DNA of 64,000 nucleotides from Prorocentrum cordatum (GCA_963575745.1 CAUYUJ010015704.1:944021-1008020), one strand, 5' to 3'. Positions 42,064 through 53,632 are shown, numbered from the stretch's first letter. A program made the numbers and translations. The notes: generated from the sequence alone by a model not told the origin.

Positions 42064-42125
42064 ATGACGCGACCACAGCGCTCGATTCAAAACGAGAACC
42101 CGACGCAGGAAACTTGGGGAAAAAA
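42064..42125 (+). repeat. Boundary cassette 1
   Basis: ATTCAAAACGAGAACCCGAC then GCAGGAAACTTGGGGAAAAA. It follows the GA-rich end of the 100-bp array. Related copies: 45017-45070, 46857-46917 and 54902-54965. Confidence 0.75.
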
Positions 42126-42129
42126 CTAA

Positions 42130-42799
42130 CAATCAAACTAACACACCATCCATTTCCGGGTGATCTTAGGGCCCATAATTAATGACAGCGCTATTTGTTG
42201 ACCCCCTCCGAAGAAAAAACGCGCAAAATCTAAACTCCGAGGTTGTCCCGTGGTTCTTCGGGGGTTCTCGGGTTCTCCGGCCCGCCCAGGCCCCAGGATT
42301 CTGCGGATGGAGAACCAGGGAACAATTTCCCAACTCGGGCGCGTTTCGAGGGTTTTCGCTGGCTCCGGGCCCCCGCACTTAAGAGCAACATCAGTTTTGC
42401 AAACACCAAAGAAAAGACCGACTTCGGAAGTTTCTCCTCTTGTTTTTTATAAGGGATTCTGGAGCCCGCACTTGAAAGCAATATTCGGTTTGAAATCCTC
42501 CCGAGGAACGCCCGAACTATCTTCCAACTCGGCGTCTGTCGCGGTTTTCCAGGGTTTCTCCGGCCAGCCTAAACTCTGGGATTCTTTGGCGGGAGTGCCC
42601 GACCCCCCCACTCGACTGTTTTTGTTGTTGTGTTTTTTGTTCGGCGGTTCCGCGGCTCAGAATTCAAAGCAAGATTACGCTTGAAAGCCACCCGAAAACA
42701 ACACCGCCCCCCCCCCCCAACCGCGGAGATTACCTTGCGTTTTTTCGGGTGCTCCAGGGGCCCGCACTTGAAACCAATGCTATTTATGACAATCGTTTC

Positions 42800-42840
<41 letters not shown>

Positions 42841-43590
42841 ACCAGACAAACCTTCCAACACTGGTTTTTCAATGTTTTTCCCGAGTTCTCTGGCCAGCCC
42901 GGGCAATAGGATTCTCTGGGAAGAAGCCCCAAACAACCTCTCAACTTGAAGGTTTTGATTGCGGTTTCTGGGGGTCTGGGCCCCAGCAATTGACAATAAC
43001 CAGTTGTATGAAAGCCAAGCGAAAAAACGCGCAAAGCTTGCAACTTGTTTTTTCGCTTTGGATTTGTTTGGTGGTTCCGGGGCCCACCGCGCAGAATAAA
43101 TTTATGCGTGGGAATCCCCGTGAAGAATTCTAGAAAATACCATCAAATTCATTGGTTTTCCTTTGTTTTTCCATGGTTCTCCTGCCAGCCGGAGCTCCAG
43201 GATTCTCTGAGTACAATGCCAGGGAGACAAATCCCGGCTCGTTTTTTAATTTATCTTATTTCTGAGGTTGTTCGGAGGTTTGGGGCCCGAGCATTTCAAG
43301 GCAATGCTATTTCTGAAAACCCCCAACAAACAAAAAACCGAGCATATTTCTGTCGAGGGTTCTCCAGCCAGCCCAGGCTCCAGGGATGGAAACTCAAGAG
43401 CAATCGCCCAATTCTAGTTTTTCTGTTTCGGAGGGGTCCGGGGCCCCAAACATTGGAACGATATTACTTATGAGCATCCCCCGACAAAAACCAGAAACAA
43501 ACACATAACACAACCTAGCTCGGGAGTTCGTTGGCGTTTCGGAGGCTCTCGGGCCAGCCCAGGCTCCAGCGGGGAAAACAATTTCCTAGT
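42130..43590 (+). repeat. ~190-bp degenerate tandem units
   Basis: Repeated blocks: GGTTCTCCGGCCAGCCCAGG, CTCCAGGATTCTCTG, GGGCCCGCACTTGAAAGCAA, TTTCTGAAAACC. Spacing is irregular (150-220 bp). Includes an A37 tract at 42803-42839. No gene. Confidence 0.7.
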
Positions 43591-43599
43591 GACGTACCC

Positions 43600-43985
43600 A
43601 ACCAATCCGCATCAAGTGGCAACAGGAGTTGGCCCAGACGTGCCAGGACAATGACAGTGCAGACGCCGTCATATGTCGCGCAAGCTACATGGGATGCGGC
43701 CGCGTGGCACGATTCACGGGACAACAACAGAAGGGCGAGGAGCGAACGCCCAGGCTCGAGGAGGACATGGGTGCGGGAAAGAAGGGCAGGAAAAGGACGC
43801 GCGGGGGGCGACCCGTCAGCGCGGCAACAGCAGAGGGAAGGTGGCAGGGGGCAGAGGACGACGACGAAAGTGACGGGAGGAGGCCGAGGAGCATTGCTTT
43901 TGTCGGTAGCGCGCTAGAGATGCAGAACTGCCTGTGCCATGTCTCTGCGGCGTTCGGACAAAAGGATGAAAGCTGCCTATACTTA
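43600..43985 (+). repeat. ~400-bp dispersed unit, forward copy
   Basis: Counterpart of 23085-23480. It contains a weak open frame (about 126 aa) that is not shared by the other copy, so it is treated as non-coding. Confidence 0.75.
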
Positions 43986-44094
43986 GTGCAAGAAACGAGC
44001 GAAGCCTAGCTCGCCCGCCAGCTTCTCTGTTTCCTTTCCGCACTCTTCAGCGCGTGAGCTAAACGCTCGAAGGCGCGGCGCCAGGTTTGCGGGC

Positions 44095-44930
44095 GGACCG
44101 CGACGGCGCCCCGCTGGGTCCCCCTGCAGCCTTCGAAATTGGTGACAGCTTCGCAGATAGCAGCCACCCGGGGATGGCGAGGTTGAATCTGCGTCTGCGT
44201 GGTGCCTCGCCCCGCTGAACCCTCCGGCAGCCTTCGACAATGGCGACAGTTTCGCAGATCGTGGCTTCCCAGGGATGGCGAGATCTAATCTGAATCTGGG
44301 TGGTGCTTGATTTCGCTGAACCCCACTGTGCTGGCCCCCCCAGCAGCCCTCGAAAGTGGCAAGGGCTTCGCGGATCGCCGCCCCCCAGGGATGGCGAGGT
44401 CCAGTTTGAATCCGCGGCGGGCACCCACTATGCTGGCCCCCCAGCGACCCTCGAAAGTGGCGACGCTTTCGCAGATCGCAGCCCCCGCAGGGATGGCGAG
44501 GTCTAATTTGGGTCCGCGGCGGGCGCCCACTATGCTAGTCCCCCCAGCAGCCCTCGAAACTAGCGGTAGTTTCGCATATCATTTCCCCCCAGGGCTGGCG
44601 AGGTCTAGTCTGAATCCGCGGCGGGCACCCCCTTATGTTGGTCTCCCAACAGCACTCGAAAGTGGCGACACTTCTTCGCAAATCGCAGCCCCCCCCCAGG
44701 GATGCAGAGGTTAAATATGAATCCGCGGCGGGTGCCCACTAGGCCGTTCCCCCCAGCAGCCTTCGAAAGTGGCGACACCTTCGCAACCCTCCCCAACGGA
44801 TGGCGCGGTTTGGTTTGAATCCGCGGCGGGCACACGCTATGCTGCCCGCCCAACAGCTTTCGATAGTGGCGACAATTTCGCATATCGCAGCGCCCAAGAC
44901 ATGTCAAACTCACACCTCGCAGGCCCCACA
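44095..44930 (+). repeat. ~100-bp satellite array, about 8 copies
   Basis: Same unit as 41430-41985 with GAATCCGCGGCGGGCACCCA variants. Confidence 0.9.
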
Positions 44931-45016
44931 GGTAAGCCACCGGGCGCACAGGGGAGGAGAGAAGAGGAAAACGGAGGTGTTGCAAAGGAGTTGAATAAGG
45001 GAGTAGAAGAAGGTTG

Positions 45017-45070
45017 GAGACCGCAGCGCTGTATTCAAAGCGAGAATCGAACGCGGGAGGGTTGGGGCAG
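45017..45070 (+). repeat. Boundary cassette 2
   Basis: ACCGCAGCGCTGTATTCAAA then GCGAGAATCGAACGCGGGAG and GGTTGGGG. Confidence 0.75.
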
Positions 45071-45079
45071 AGTCCAATC

Positions 45080-45284
45080 CGGGTGTTGTTCGATTGTTTT
45101 TTTTTTCGTGGGGATTCCTGAACCATATCATGTTTGCAAATCCCCATACAAAAACACACACACACATTACCCTGGCGACGTTACCAACCCCTGCGCAATG
45201 CGGGGCATGAGTAGCTTCGGAGACGTTATACGGAGGTGATGACGTGACATGGGCGTAAATATTTTTGCGAGCGGTATTCGTGAG
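45080..45284. other. No gene seen
   Basis: T-rich and CACACA patches only, between cassette 2 and the next array. Confidence 0.5.
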
Positions 45285-46740
45285 GCTCGCAGCCCCCCAG
45301 GGATTGCGTGGTCCCGATCAGATCCGCGTGGTGCCCCACTCCGCTGGACCCGCCACCAGCTCACGAAAGTAACGACGGTCTCGCAGATCGCAGCCCCCCA
45401 AGGACGGCGAGGGTCCGCTCAGATCTGCGCGGTGCCTCGTTCCGCTGGACCCGCCGGCAGCCCTTGAAAGTGGCGACTGTCTCGCAGATCGCAGACCCCA
45501 GGGACGGCGAGGTCTCGTTCAGATCTGCGCGGTGCTTCACTCCGCTGGACCCACCAGCGGCCGTCGAAAATGGTGACAGTTTCGCAGATCGCTATGCTAC
45601 CCCCTAAGCAGCCCTCGAAAATGGCGACAGTTCCGCAAATCGCAGTCCCCCAGGGATGGCGAGGTCTAAGTTGGATCTGCGTCGGCTACCCACTATAGCT
45701 GGCCCCCCAAACAGCTTTCGAAAGTGGCGACAGCTTCGCAAATCGCAGCCCCCCAGAGGGATGGCGAGGTCTGCTTTGGATCTGCGGCGGCTACCCACTT
45801 TGCTGCCCCCCCAAGCAGCCCTCGAATGTGGCGACAGTCTCGCAGATCGCAGCCCCCCAGGGACGGCGAGGTCGAATCTGTGTTTGCAGCGGCTACCCTC
45901 CATGCTGCCCCCCAGCAGCCTTCGAAAGTGGCCACAGTTTCGCGGATCGCAGCCCCCCAGGGATGGCGAGGTCTAATTTGGGCCCGCGGCGGCTACCACC
46001 ACAACGTTGCCCTAAGGTCTAATTTGGGTCCGCGGCGGGTACCCACTATGCAGTCCCCCCACAGCAGCCTTCGAAAGTGGCGACAGTTTCGCGGAGCGCA
46101 GCCCCCCAGGGATGGCGAGCTTTGGTTTGGGCCCGCGTCGGGCGCCCATTATGCTGTCCCCCCAGCAGCCTTCGAAAGTGGCCACAGTTTCGCGGATCGC
46201 AGCCCCCCAGGGATGGCGAGATCTAATTTGGGTCCGCGTCGGGCACCCATTATGCTGCCCCCCCAGCAGCCCTCCAAAGTGGCGACAGTTTCGGAAGTCG
46301 CAGCCCCCCCATGGATCGCGAGGTTTAATTTGGGTCTGCGGCGGGCGCCCACTATGTTGTCCCCCCAACAGCCTTCGATAGTGGCGACAGTTTCGCAAAT
46401 CGCAGCCCCCCAAGGATGGCGAGGTCTAATTTGAGTCCGCGGCGGGTACCCGCTATGCTGTCCCCCCCAGCAGCCCTCCAAAGTGGCGACAGTTTCGCGG
46501 ATCGCAGCCCCCAAGGGATGGCGAGGTCTAATTTGGATCCGCGGCGGGCGCCCCATATGCTGCCCACCCCAGCAGCCCTCGGAAGTGGCGACAGCTTCGC
46601 AAATCGCAGCCCCCCTCCAGGGATGGCGAGGTCTAATTTGGGTCCGCGGCGGGTGCCCACTTCGCTGTCTCCCCCAGCAGCCCTCGAAAGTGGCGACAGC
46701 TTCGCAGAACGCAGCCCCCCAGGGTCGGCGAGGTCGGAGA
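45285..46740 (+). repeat. ~100-bp satellite array, about 14 copies
   Basis: Longest array of this family. Two variants are ordered in blocks: the GATCTGCGCGGTGCC type (45285-45600) and the GGTCCGCGGCGGGCACCC type (45960-46670). Confidence 0.9.
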
Positions 46741-46856
46741 CAGGTACCGCAGGCAGCATGCACATGCAAGCAGCGACTACGCACAAGGCAAGAGGAGACA
46801 AGAAGGAGGGAGGGCGAGAGGCAGGAGGCGGGAGGCGGGAGGAGGAGAAGGAGAAG

Positions 46857-46917
46857 ACGTGACCGCAGTGCTCTACTCAACAAGAAACACCAATCAAGGA
46901 GGGTTGGGGAAAAAAAG
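46857..46917 (+). repeat. Boundary cassette 3
   Basis: GACCGCAGTGCTCTACTCAA, a diverged middle, then GGAGGGTTGGGGAAAAAAAG, after a GGAGGAGAAGGAGAAG tract. Confidence 0.7.
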
Positions 46918-46919
46918 AC

Positions 46920-47230
46920 ACAACACCCATCCTAGAGTGTTTGTCGTCGCTTTCCCTGGCGTTGTCTTGCCTGCCCGGGCTCCTGGGGGGAAACTAAACA
47001 ATGACCCAATTATGTGTTTTTTTGTTCGCTAGTTTTGTCAGGGGATTCCAGGGCCCCGCACTTAAATACGCAACTACCTCTGAAAACCCATCCAACAACC
47101 TTTTGAACAAGCGCGGGAAGACTCCCAAACTCCATGTTTTCTCATGTTTTTTTCAATGGTCCTCCGGCCACCCCAGGGCCCAGGGGAGAAAACCGATGAC
47201 GCAAATTACCGCGACGATGTACCAAACCCT
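46920..47230 (+). repeat. ~190-bp degenerate units after cassette 3
   Basis: Same blocks as 42130-43590 (GGGCCCCGCACTTAAATACG, CTCCGGCCACCCCAGGGCCC). Confidence 0.65.
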
Positions 47231-47925
47231 TGCGCCGCACCCCTGTGGCCTCATCATGCGATCCGGGGGCCAGGTCTTGCCGCGCTCCACCCCCCCTCCC
47301 TGTGGGCGCGCCCGGAGACCTCCAGGCACTGTCAGGGATCCCCTTCGCTAGAGGCGATGCCCCCCCCCCTCAGGGCGCGCCCATGGACGTCGGATCTTCG
47401 CGTGCCGGGGGGGGGCTCCGCCCGTGGCTGGCGCGCGCCGCGCGCTCGTTCGGGGGGGCGAAGAGGACGAGGACGAGATCAAAGAGAGGGGAGGAGGTAA
47501 GAGAAGAGGAAGGAGGACGAAGAAACGGGCGTGGAGTTGGGAAGTATCGGGGGGTGTCCAGGCCCATGGGGGCCAGGATGCAATTGTCTTCTGAAGTCGC
47601 TGCGGGGCTGACACCCGGCGGCGGACTCATTTGATGCGCTCCGAGTGTCTAGCCAGGAAGGCCCTTGATAGGCTCCGTGCGGGGAGGGAACCCCAGTCGA
47701 ACGAGTACTCGGGGCTCCCCTTCCCATTGAATTCGGCGTCAGATTTTAGGCCCGGTTTAAAACTTGTCGTTCTGCCCTGGTCTGCAGTTGACGAGTTCAA
47801 CCGCGGAGCCTTGGGTCGCTAGTCCTGAGCTGGAGGTCGCCGACCGTCCTTGGGGGAGTTCCTGCGTAGTCGTAGGCTGCGATTGGGTCTCATGAGACTC
47901 GCCGCTTGTAGGACACAGAGGACAC
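47231..47925. other. No gene assigned
   Basis: GC-rich. A 63-aa plus frame (47631-47822) is open, but no family is recognised. Confidence 0.45.
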
Positions 47926-48150
47926 AGAGGAGGAGGAGGAGGAGGAGGAGGAGGAGGAGGAGGAGGAGGAGGAGGAGAGGAGGAGGAAAGGGAGGAGCAG
48001 GAGGAGGAGGAGGAAAGGGAGGAGCAGGAGGAGGAGGAAAGGGAGGAGCAGGAGGAGGAGGAGGAGCAGGAGGAGGAGGAGGAGCAGGAGGAGGAGGAGG
48101 AGGGAGGCTGACGAGGAGGAGGAGGAGGAGGAGGAGGAGGAAAAGTAGGG
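47926..48150. repeat. (AGG)n with GGAGCAGGAGGAGG higher-order units
   Basis: AGG triplets interrupted every 24-30 bp by AAAGGGAGGAGC. Confidence 0.95.
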
Positions 48151-48600
48151 AGGAGAGGTCCGCCTCACCTCCCTCTTCCTCCTCATCCTCCCTTTTTGTC
48201 GTCCGCCTCCTCCTGTTCCTCCTGGTCCTCCTGCTGGTTCTCTTCCTCCTCTTTCAACAGGCTGCTGCTCTCTAACCGTTTCGCGCCGCATGTTTTCGAA
48301 ACTTGTTTTTTGTCGCCCCGTGGTTTGTTTCAAATTTATTCGTCAAGAGCTCTGGGGTTGTTAGGTTTGGAGACAATGGAATTCGCCACCGCCGCGCTGG
48401 CCGAGACCGCAGGGCCCCGCGCGCAGCATTCCACCACTTAGGCGACCGCGCGCCGGGAGCCAACGCTGAAGGGTTCGGTTGCGAGCACGAATCATAATGA
48501 TCAATGTTTCGGTTCCTGTGGTTAATGAGTTTTGTTAGGGAAAGTTTTCTCAGAAATGGCATTGATTTCAAATGTCGGGCCCCGACCCCCCCCCAAAAAA
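48151..48600. other. No gene seen
   Basis: CCT-rich at 48170-48260, then AT-rich sequence with no repeat that I recognise. Confidence 0.45.
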
Positions 48601-48604
48601 AATC

Positions 48605-48710
48605 CGGGCGAAATACCCAACCATATGCAGTTGTGAGTACCGAAATTGTGAGTATCTTCTTCGGTGGTACCCACGAACCGTATGAGGGGCGTGCCGAAAT
48701 GTGGCGGGGT
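48605..48710 (-). repeat. Remnant of 89-bp satellite with its right border, reversed
   Basis: Border ACCCAACCATATGCAGTTGT, then CGAAATTGTGAGTA, then one partial 89-bp unit (CGTATGAGGGGCGTGCCGAA). Confidence 0.75.
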
Positions 48711-48939
48711 ACACAACACGGAGGAAAACGATTGGTCTAATTACGAGAGACTGAGCGCGGGTGAATCTGAGCGCGAGTGAGTGCAAGTGTGAATGAGTCT
48801 GCGCGCGAGCGAATATATTTACCTAACAGCGAAGACTGATAGGTTTCTAGTGGTGTCAAAAGAGAGCATCTTGACTCCCCAGGGGGGTCTGGGCGGGTGC
48901 CGGGGAGAATCCGCGGAAGTCGTTTTAAGCAAACAGTTA

Positions 48940-49288
48940 CACACTTCGTGGTCTTCGAGGTCCCAGAACTCCATTCCCGGGCCACATTCTGAATGCCCGG
49001 AGCCAACTGAAGACCACTTTGTGGTCTTCGAGTTCCCAGAACTCCATTCCCGGGCCACATTTTCAATGTCCGGAGCCAATTGTAGGCCACTTCGTGGTCT
49101 TCGAGTTCCCAGAACTCCATTCATGGGCATCAATTTCAATGCCCGGAGCCAATTGTAGGCCACTTCGTGGTCTTCGAGTTCCCAGAACTCCATTCCTGGG
49201 CATGATTTTGAATGCCCAGAGCCAACTGTAGGCCACTTCGTGTTCTTCGAGTTCCCAGAATTCCATTCCCGGGCCACATTTTGAATGC
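48940..49288 (+). repeat. 72-73-bp tandem repeat, 5 copies
   Basis: Unit: CACTTCGTGGTCTTCGAGTT, CCCAGAACTCCATTCCCGGG, CCACATTTTGAATGCCCGGA, GCCAACTGTAGG. Spacing 72, 73, 73, 72. The last copy runs directly into the GAGGCT block at TTGAATGCTGAGGC. Confidence 0.95.
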
Positions 49289-50608
49289 TGAGGCAGGCTG
49301 ATGCTGAGGCTGAGGCAGGCTGAGGCTGAGGCAGGCTGAGGCTGAGGCCGAGGCTGAAGGCAGACTGAGGCTGAGGCTGAAGCAGGCTGAGGCTGAGGCT
49401 GAGGCAGGCTGAGGCTGAGGCTGAGGCAGGCTGATGCTGAGGCAGGCTGAGGCTGAGGCTGAGGCTGATGCAGGCTGAGGCTGAGGCTGAGGCTGAGGCT
49501 GAGGCCGAGGCTGAAGGCAGACTGAGGCTGAGGCTGAGGCAGGCTGAGGCTGAGGCTGAGGCAGGCTGAGGCTGAGGCAGGCTGAGGCTGAGGCTGAGGC
49601 TGAGGCTGAGCAGCTGAGGCTGAGGCTGAGGCTGAGGCTGAGGCTGAGGCTGAGGCTGAGGCTGAGGCTGAGGCTGAGGCTGAGGCTGAGGCTGAGGGCT
49701 GAGGCTGAGGCTGAGGCTGAGGCTGAAGGCAGACTGAGGCTGAGGCTGAGGCTGAGGCAGGCTGAGGCTGAGGCTGAGGCTGAGGCAGGCTGAGGCTGAG
49801 GCTGAGGCTGAGGCTGAGGCTGAGGCTGAGGCAGGCTGAGGCTGAGGCTGAGGCTGAGCTGAGGCAGGCTGAGGCTGAGGCTGAGGCTGAGCAGGCTGAG
49901 GCTGAGGCAGGCTGAGGCTGAGGCCGAGGCTGAAGGCAGACTGAGGCTGAGGCTGAAGCAGGCTGAGGCTGAGGCTGAGGCAGGCTGAGGCTGAGGCTGA
50001 GGCAGGCTGAGGCTGAGGCAGGCTGAGGCTGAGGCTGATGCAGGCTGAGGCTGAGGCAGGCTGAGGCTGAGGCCGAGGCTGAAGGCAGACTGAGGCTGAG
50101 GCTGAAGCAGGCTGAGGCTGAGGCTGAGGCAGGCTGAGGCTGAGGCTGAGGCAGGCTGATGCTGAGGCAGGCTGAGGCTGAGGCTGAGGCTGATGCAGGC
50201 TGAGGCTGAGGCAGGCTGAGGCTGAGGCCGAGGCTGAAGGCAGACTGAGGCTGAGGCTGAAGCAGGCTGAGGCTGAGGCTGAGGCTGAGGCTGAGGCTGA
50301 GGCTGAGGCAGGCTGATGCTGAGGCAGGCTGAGGCTGAGGCTGAGGCTGATGCAGGCTGAGGCTGAGGCCGAGGCTGAAGGCAGACTGAGGCTGAGGCTG
50401 AAGCAGGCTGAGGCTGAGGCTGAGGCTGAGGCAGGCTGAGGCTGAGGCAGGCTGAGGCTGAGGCTGATGCAGGCTGAGGCTGAGGCTGAGGCTGAGAGGC
50501 TGAAGGCAGACTGAGGCTGAGGCTGAAGCAGGCTGAGGCTGAGGCTGAGGCAGGCTGAGGCTGAGGCAGGCTGAGGCTGAGGCTGAGGCAGGCTGAGGCT
50601 GAGGCTGT
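49289..50608 (+). repeat. (GAGGCT)n hexamer block, 1.3 kb
   Basis: GAGGCTGAGGCTGAGGCAGG with A, T and C variants. The 501-aa minus frame is a Ser/Leu/Gln/Pro/Ala by-product. A higher-order unit of about 150 bp (with GAGGCCGAGGCTGAAGGCAG) recurs. Confidence 0.95.
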
Positions 50609-50761
50609 GACTGCGACTGCCGTTGCCACTGCGACTGTCATCGCGAATGCGACTACGACTGCGAGAAGAGCAGAATTCTACAACTGGATTCTCATCTGAA
50701 TCTTAAGGGGAATGCTTCCAGATATGCTCCTACACATCGCTGTTGGGTTGCTTTGCCGGGA

Positions 50762-50773
<12 letters not shown>

Positions 50774-50800
<27 letters not shown>
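50774..50800. repeat. (TA)n after GTGTGTGT
   Basis: TGTGTGTGTGTATATATATA. The same junction type recurs at 52746-52781, at the far end of the GGCCCCAAGA minisatellite. Confidence 0.95.
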
Positions 50801-50801
<1 letters not shown>

Positions 50802-50809
50802 CAGGTTTA

Positions 50810-52640
50810 GGGGGCCAGGCCGCCAGGAGTGTGCCTCCGCCCTCCATGGGGGGTCCGGGGCCCACTTTCCCTGTGTTTTCAAAGGGTTTCGGCGTTCCAG
50901 GGCCTCGGAGCCCGCCAGGAGTGTGCCTGCGCCCTCCATGGGGGCTCCAGGGCTTACTTTCCCTGTGTTTTTACGGGGGTTCCGCGTCCTGGCCTCCAGA
51001 GGCTCACAAGACGGCCCAAGCGGGCCCCGAGTCGCCGAAAGACCGCTCCAGGACGCCCAAGATAGGCCCAAGACGGCCCGAGAGGCCCCCCAAGGCACTC
51101 CACGACGCTTCAAGACGCCTCTCCAGAGCGCTTCAAGAGGCCGAAATCGTCAATTCTACGGTGGTTTTCCAACGATTTTGGCCTTCCAGCCTTTTCGGCT
51201 GTCCGACGTTCCAAGACGGCTCAATAGGCCCCACAGAGCGCCCCAAGACGGCCCAGGAGGGCCCCAAGACGGCCCCAGAGTCGCCCAAGACAGCCCAACA
51301 GAGCCCCAAGACGGCCCCAAGATGCGCCCAAGAGGGGGACCACGACTCCAAAATTCAACCCTCCTGCTTGAAGAGTGCCCCAGGAGGCCCCAAGGAGGCC
51401 CCCAAAAGGCACCCAGGAGGCCCAAACGAAGCCTAAAGAGGCCACAAAACAGCCCCGAGGAGGCCCCACAGCGGTCCCAAAACGGCTACCGAGAAGCTGC
51501 GAAACTGCCTTCACGACGTCCCCGACAGGCCAACCACGAGATCCAAACCAACACCCATGAGGCCTCTGACCCACCACCCAGGGCACGGTGGCGGGAGCAG
51601 TGACAGCACTTGTGCACAGCATGTTCCGGCGGGAGCCTTCCGGAACACGCTGCAGGAGGAGGAGGAAGATCAGGAGGAGAGAGAGAGCTGGAGTGGGAGG
51701 AGGAGGAGGGGGACGAGGAGGAGGAGGAGAGGCCTCCCAGACAGCTCCAAGATAGCCGAAGAGGCTTCCAAGAGGGCCCTGGGCGGCCCACGAGGGCCCC
51801 AAGGCGGTGCCTGAGGCGCCCAAGACGGCCCGAGAGGGCCCCAAGACGGCCCCAAGAGAGGCCCAAGAAGGGAACGACGAACCGAGAATCCGAGCTTTCT
51901 ACCCCGAGAGGTTCTCGGGAAGTCCCAAGAGGCCCCCAATCGGATCCAAGAGGCTCCCAAGAAGCTCCCAAGAGGGCCGACGAGGTTCCAAGAGATCTCT
52001 CAAGGTGGCCCCAAGAGGCACAACTCATTGTTTTACGATTGGGCTTTGACGGGTTGAAATATTTTCTGCCTTCGGCATCCCGATGCTCCAAGACGGCCCA
52101 AGAGGCTTCCAATACCCGTCCCATATATAGGAAGAGGCCTCCAAGAGGGCTCCAAGACGGCCCGCGAGGGCCCCAAGACGGTGCTTGAGGCGCCCAAGAC
52201 GGCCCGAGAGGGCCCCAAGAACCCCAAGAGAGGCCCAAGAAGGGGAACGCGACCCAACAGCAGAGCGGTCCCCCCACAAGGCCCACAGGAGGCTGCAAGA
52301 GGCCCCCAAGTGGTCCGACGAGGACCCCCAAAGCTTCCCGAGGGCCTAAAAGGCCCCTAGGAGACGTCCAAGAGGCTTCAAATAGCCCAAGACTGCCCTC
52401 GATGCGTCAAAACTGCTTCCAGGAGGCCCCCGGGAGGCTTCCGGATTGCCTCAATCTGGCCGCAGGTGGCCTCAAGTCGGGCCTCCACGCAGCCAAGGCG
52501 GCCAATGACGGCTTCAGATTGCAGAACCGATGCCCCCAAGGGACCCCCAGACGCCCCCCCAAGAAGCACCCAAGAGGTGCCTCCAACAGCCAGTTGACGA
52601 AGCATGCGGAACACCCCAGAAGCTCCTCAGATGCCGTCGC
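50810..52640 (+). repeat. Degenerate GGCCCCAAGACG minisatellite, 1.8 kb
   Basis: Variable 10-14-bp units (CCCAAGACGGCC, CCCAAGAGGGCC, CCAAGAGGCTTC). A longer duplication is seen: 51795-51890 and 52140-52250 share GCGCCCAAGACGGCCCGAGA. The complementary form is at 23640-24200. Confidence 0.85.
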
Positions 52641-52745
52641 GCGCCTGTGCTTGATAGCGTTGTCCAAGATCGTCCAGCGCCCCCCCCGGCCTGGGCTAGA
52701 ACCTGAGCGCGCGCGAAGCGCGCGCGATGGTTCTAGTATGTATGT

Positions 52746-52746
52746 A

Positions 52747-52780
<34 letters not shown>

Positions 52781-52782
52781 GA
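52746..52782. repeat. (TA)n after GTATGTATGTGTGTG
   Basis: Mirror of the 50760-50800 junction. Confidence 0.9.
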
Positions 52783-53355
52783 TGTGCACGGATACGATCA
52801 TGGCTACGCCTCGTGTAAATGTATATGAATGTGAATGGTTCGGGTATGCCTGTCTGTGCACTCGTGACATTGAGCGTGGCCGCCGCAGAAAGCTTCCGCG
52901 GGAACCCTGGCGGCAGCGCCCGCGCGCCGCGACGCCCATGTCGGCACGCCCCATCACGAGGATCGCGCCCGCTTCCTTCCCTTCTTTTCCTTCCTCTTTT
53001 GCCCGCGCACTCCACTGTCCAAAGCTGCGGGCGCAGCGCGGCGCGGAGTCCCCGCGACGCGCGCCGGTCGCCCCGGAAGGACCCCAGCGACGCGCGCGGG
53101 TCGTCCGCTGCGCGGAGCAAAGGGAGCTAGCTAGCTAGCTAGCTGGCTGGCTGATAACGGGCAAGGCTCTGACCGTTGGGCAGAGCGACGGCGGGCGAGC
53201 GAGGCGCAGGGAAGAACGCAGCACGGAGTTCCCGCGACGCGCGCTGGTCGCCCCGGGAGGGTCCCAGCGGCGCGCGCGGGTCGTCCGCGGCGCGAGGCCA
53301 AATACTTAGGTGGGCAGTCGAGAGAAGGCGCGGCTCGGGGGGGGGGGCGCTCCTC
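52783..53355. other. GC-rich; GCGACGCGCGC direct repeats
   Basis: Two copies of a ~100-bp unit, 53030-53115 and 53212-53305, share CGCGACGCGCGCTGGTCGCC and CCAGCGGCGCGCGCGGGTCG. A (TAGC)n patch at 53128-53145. No gene. Confidence 0.5.
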
Positions 53356-53358
53356 TGG

Positions 53359-53632
53359 TCAGGCCTCGCGGATACATTCGGTGAAGCCGAGTTCCCTGGC
53401 GAGGGCCGTCGCCTCCCTCCTGCACCGCTTCGTGCGCGCCGCAAGCTGCTCCAGCTGCTTCCGCAAGCCCTCCGGCGGCCCTGCCAGGAAGAATTCGATG
53501 CGTGGCGCCTGCATGAGCAGGAGGTCCTCGTGGCGCGTGGCGCGTGAGAGCAACGCGTAGAGCTGCAGCCACCAGTCGTCGTGCTCCTTCTTGCCGTTCC
53601 CGACCTCGTTGCGGCCGCAGTCCTGGATCTCG
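53359..53632 (-). CDS. PIF1-like DNA helicase, C-terminal exon (partial gene)
   Basis: On minus, after the acceptor GTCGCCCAG, the frame reads EIQDCGRNEVGNGKKEHDDW, WLQLYALLSRATRHEDLLLM, QAPRIEFFLAGPPEGLRKQL and EQLAARTKRCRREATALARE, ending GFTECIREA and TGA at 53359. The LYALLSRATxxEDLL stretch matches the last helicase motif of PIF1-type superfamily 1 helicases (VALSRVTSLxGL in yeast-type enzymes). The tail matches helicase-like proteins that I know from dinoflagellates. Function of relatives: 5-prime-to-3-prime DNA unwinding; such genes also occur in mobile elements. It is antisense inside an intron of the dehydrogenase gene. Upstream exons beyond 53.92 kb were not found. Confidence 0.65.

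Noticed and set aside
43629-44009. 126-aa frame in the ~400-bp dispersed unit
   Set aside because: The other copy (23085-23480) does not preserve the frame, so coding is not supported.
45044-45052. tRNA-type B box GTTCGATTC on minus inside a boundary cassette
   Set aside because: Only this copy matches the B box; the other cassettes do not, and no A box or cloverleaf is seen.
49136-50641. 501-aa minus-strand open frame
   Set aside because: Pure by-product of the GAGGCT hexamer block; Ser/Leu/Gln/Pro/Ala alternation only.
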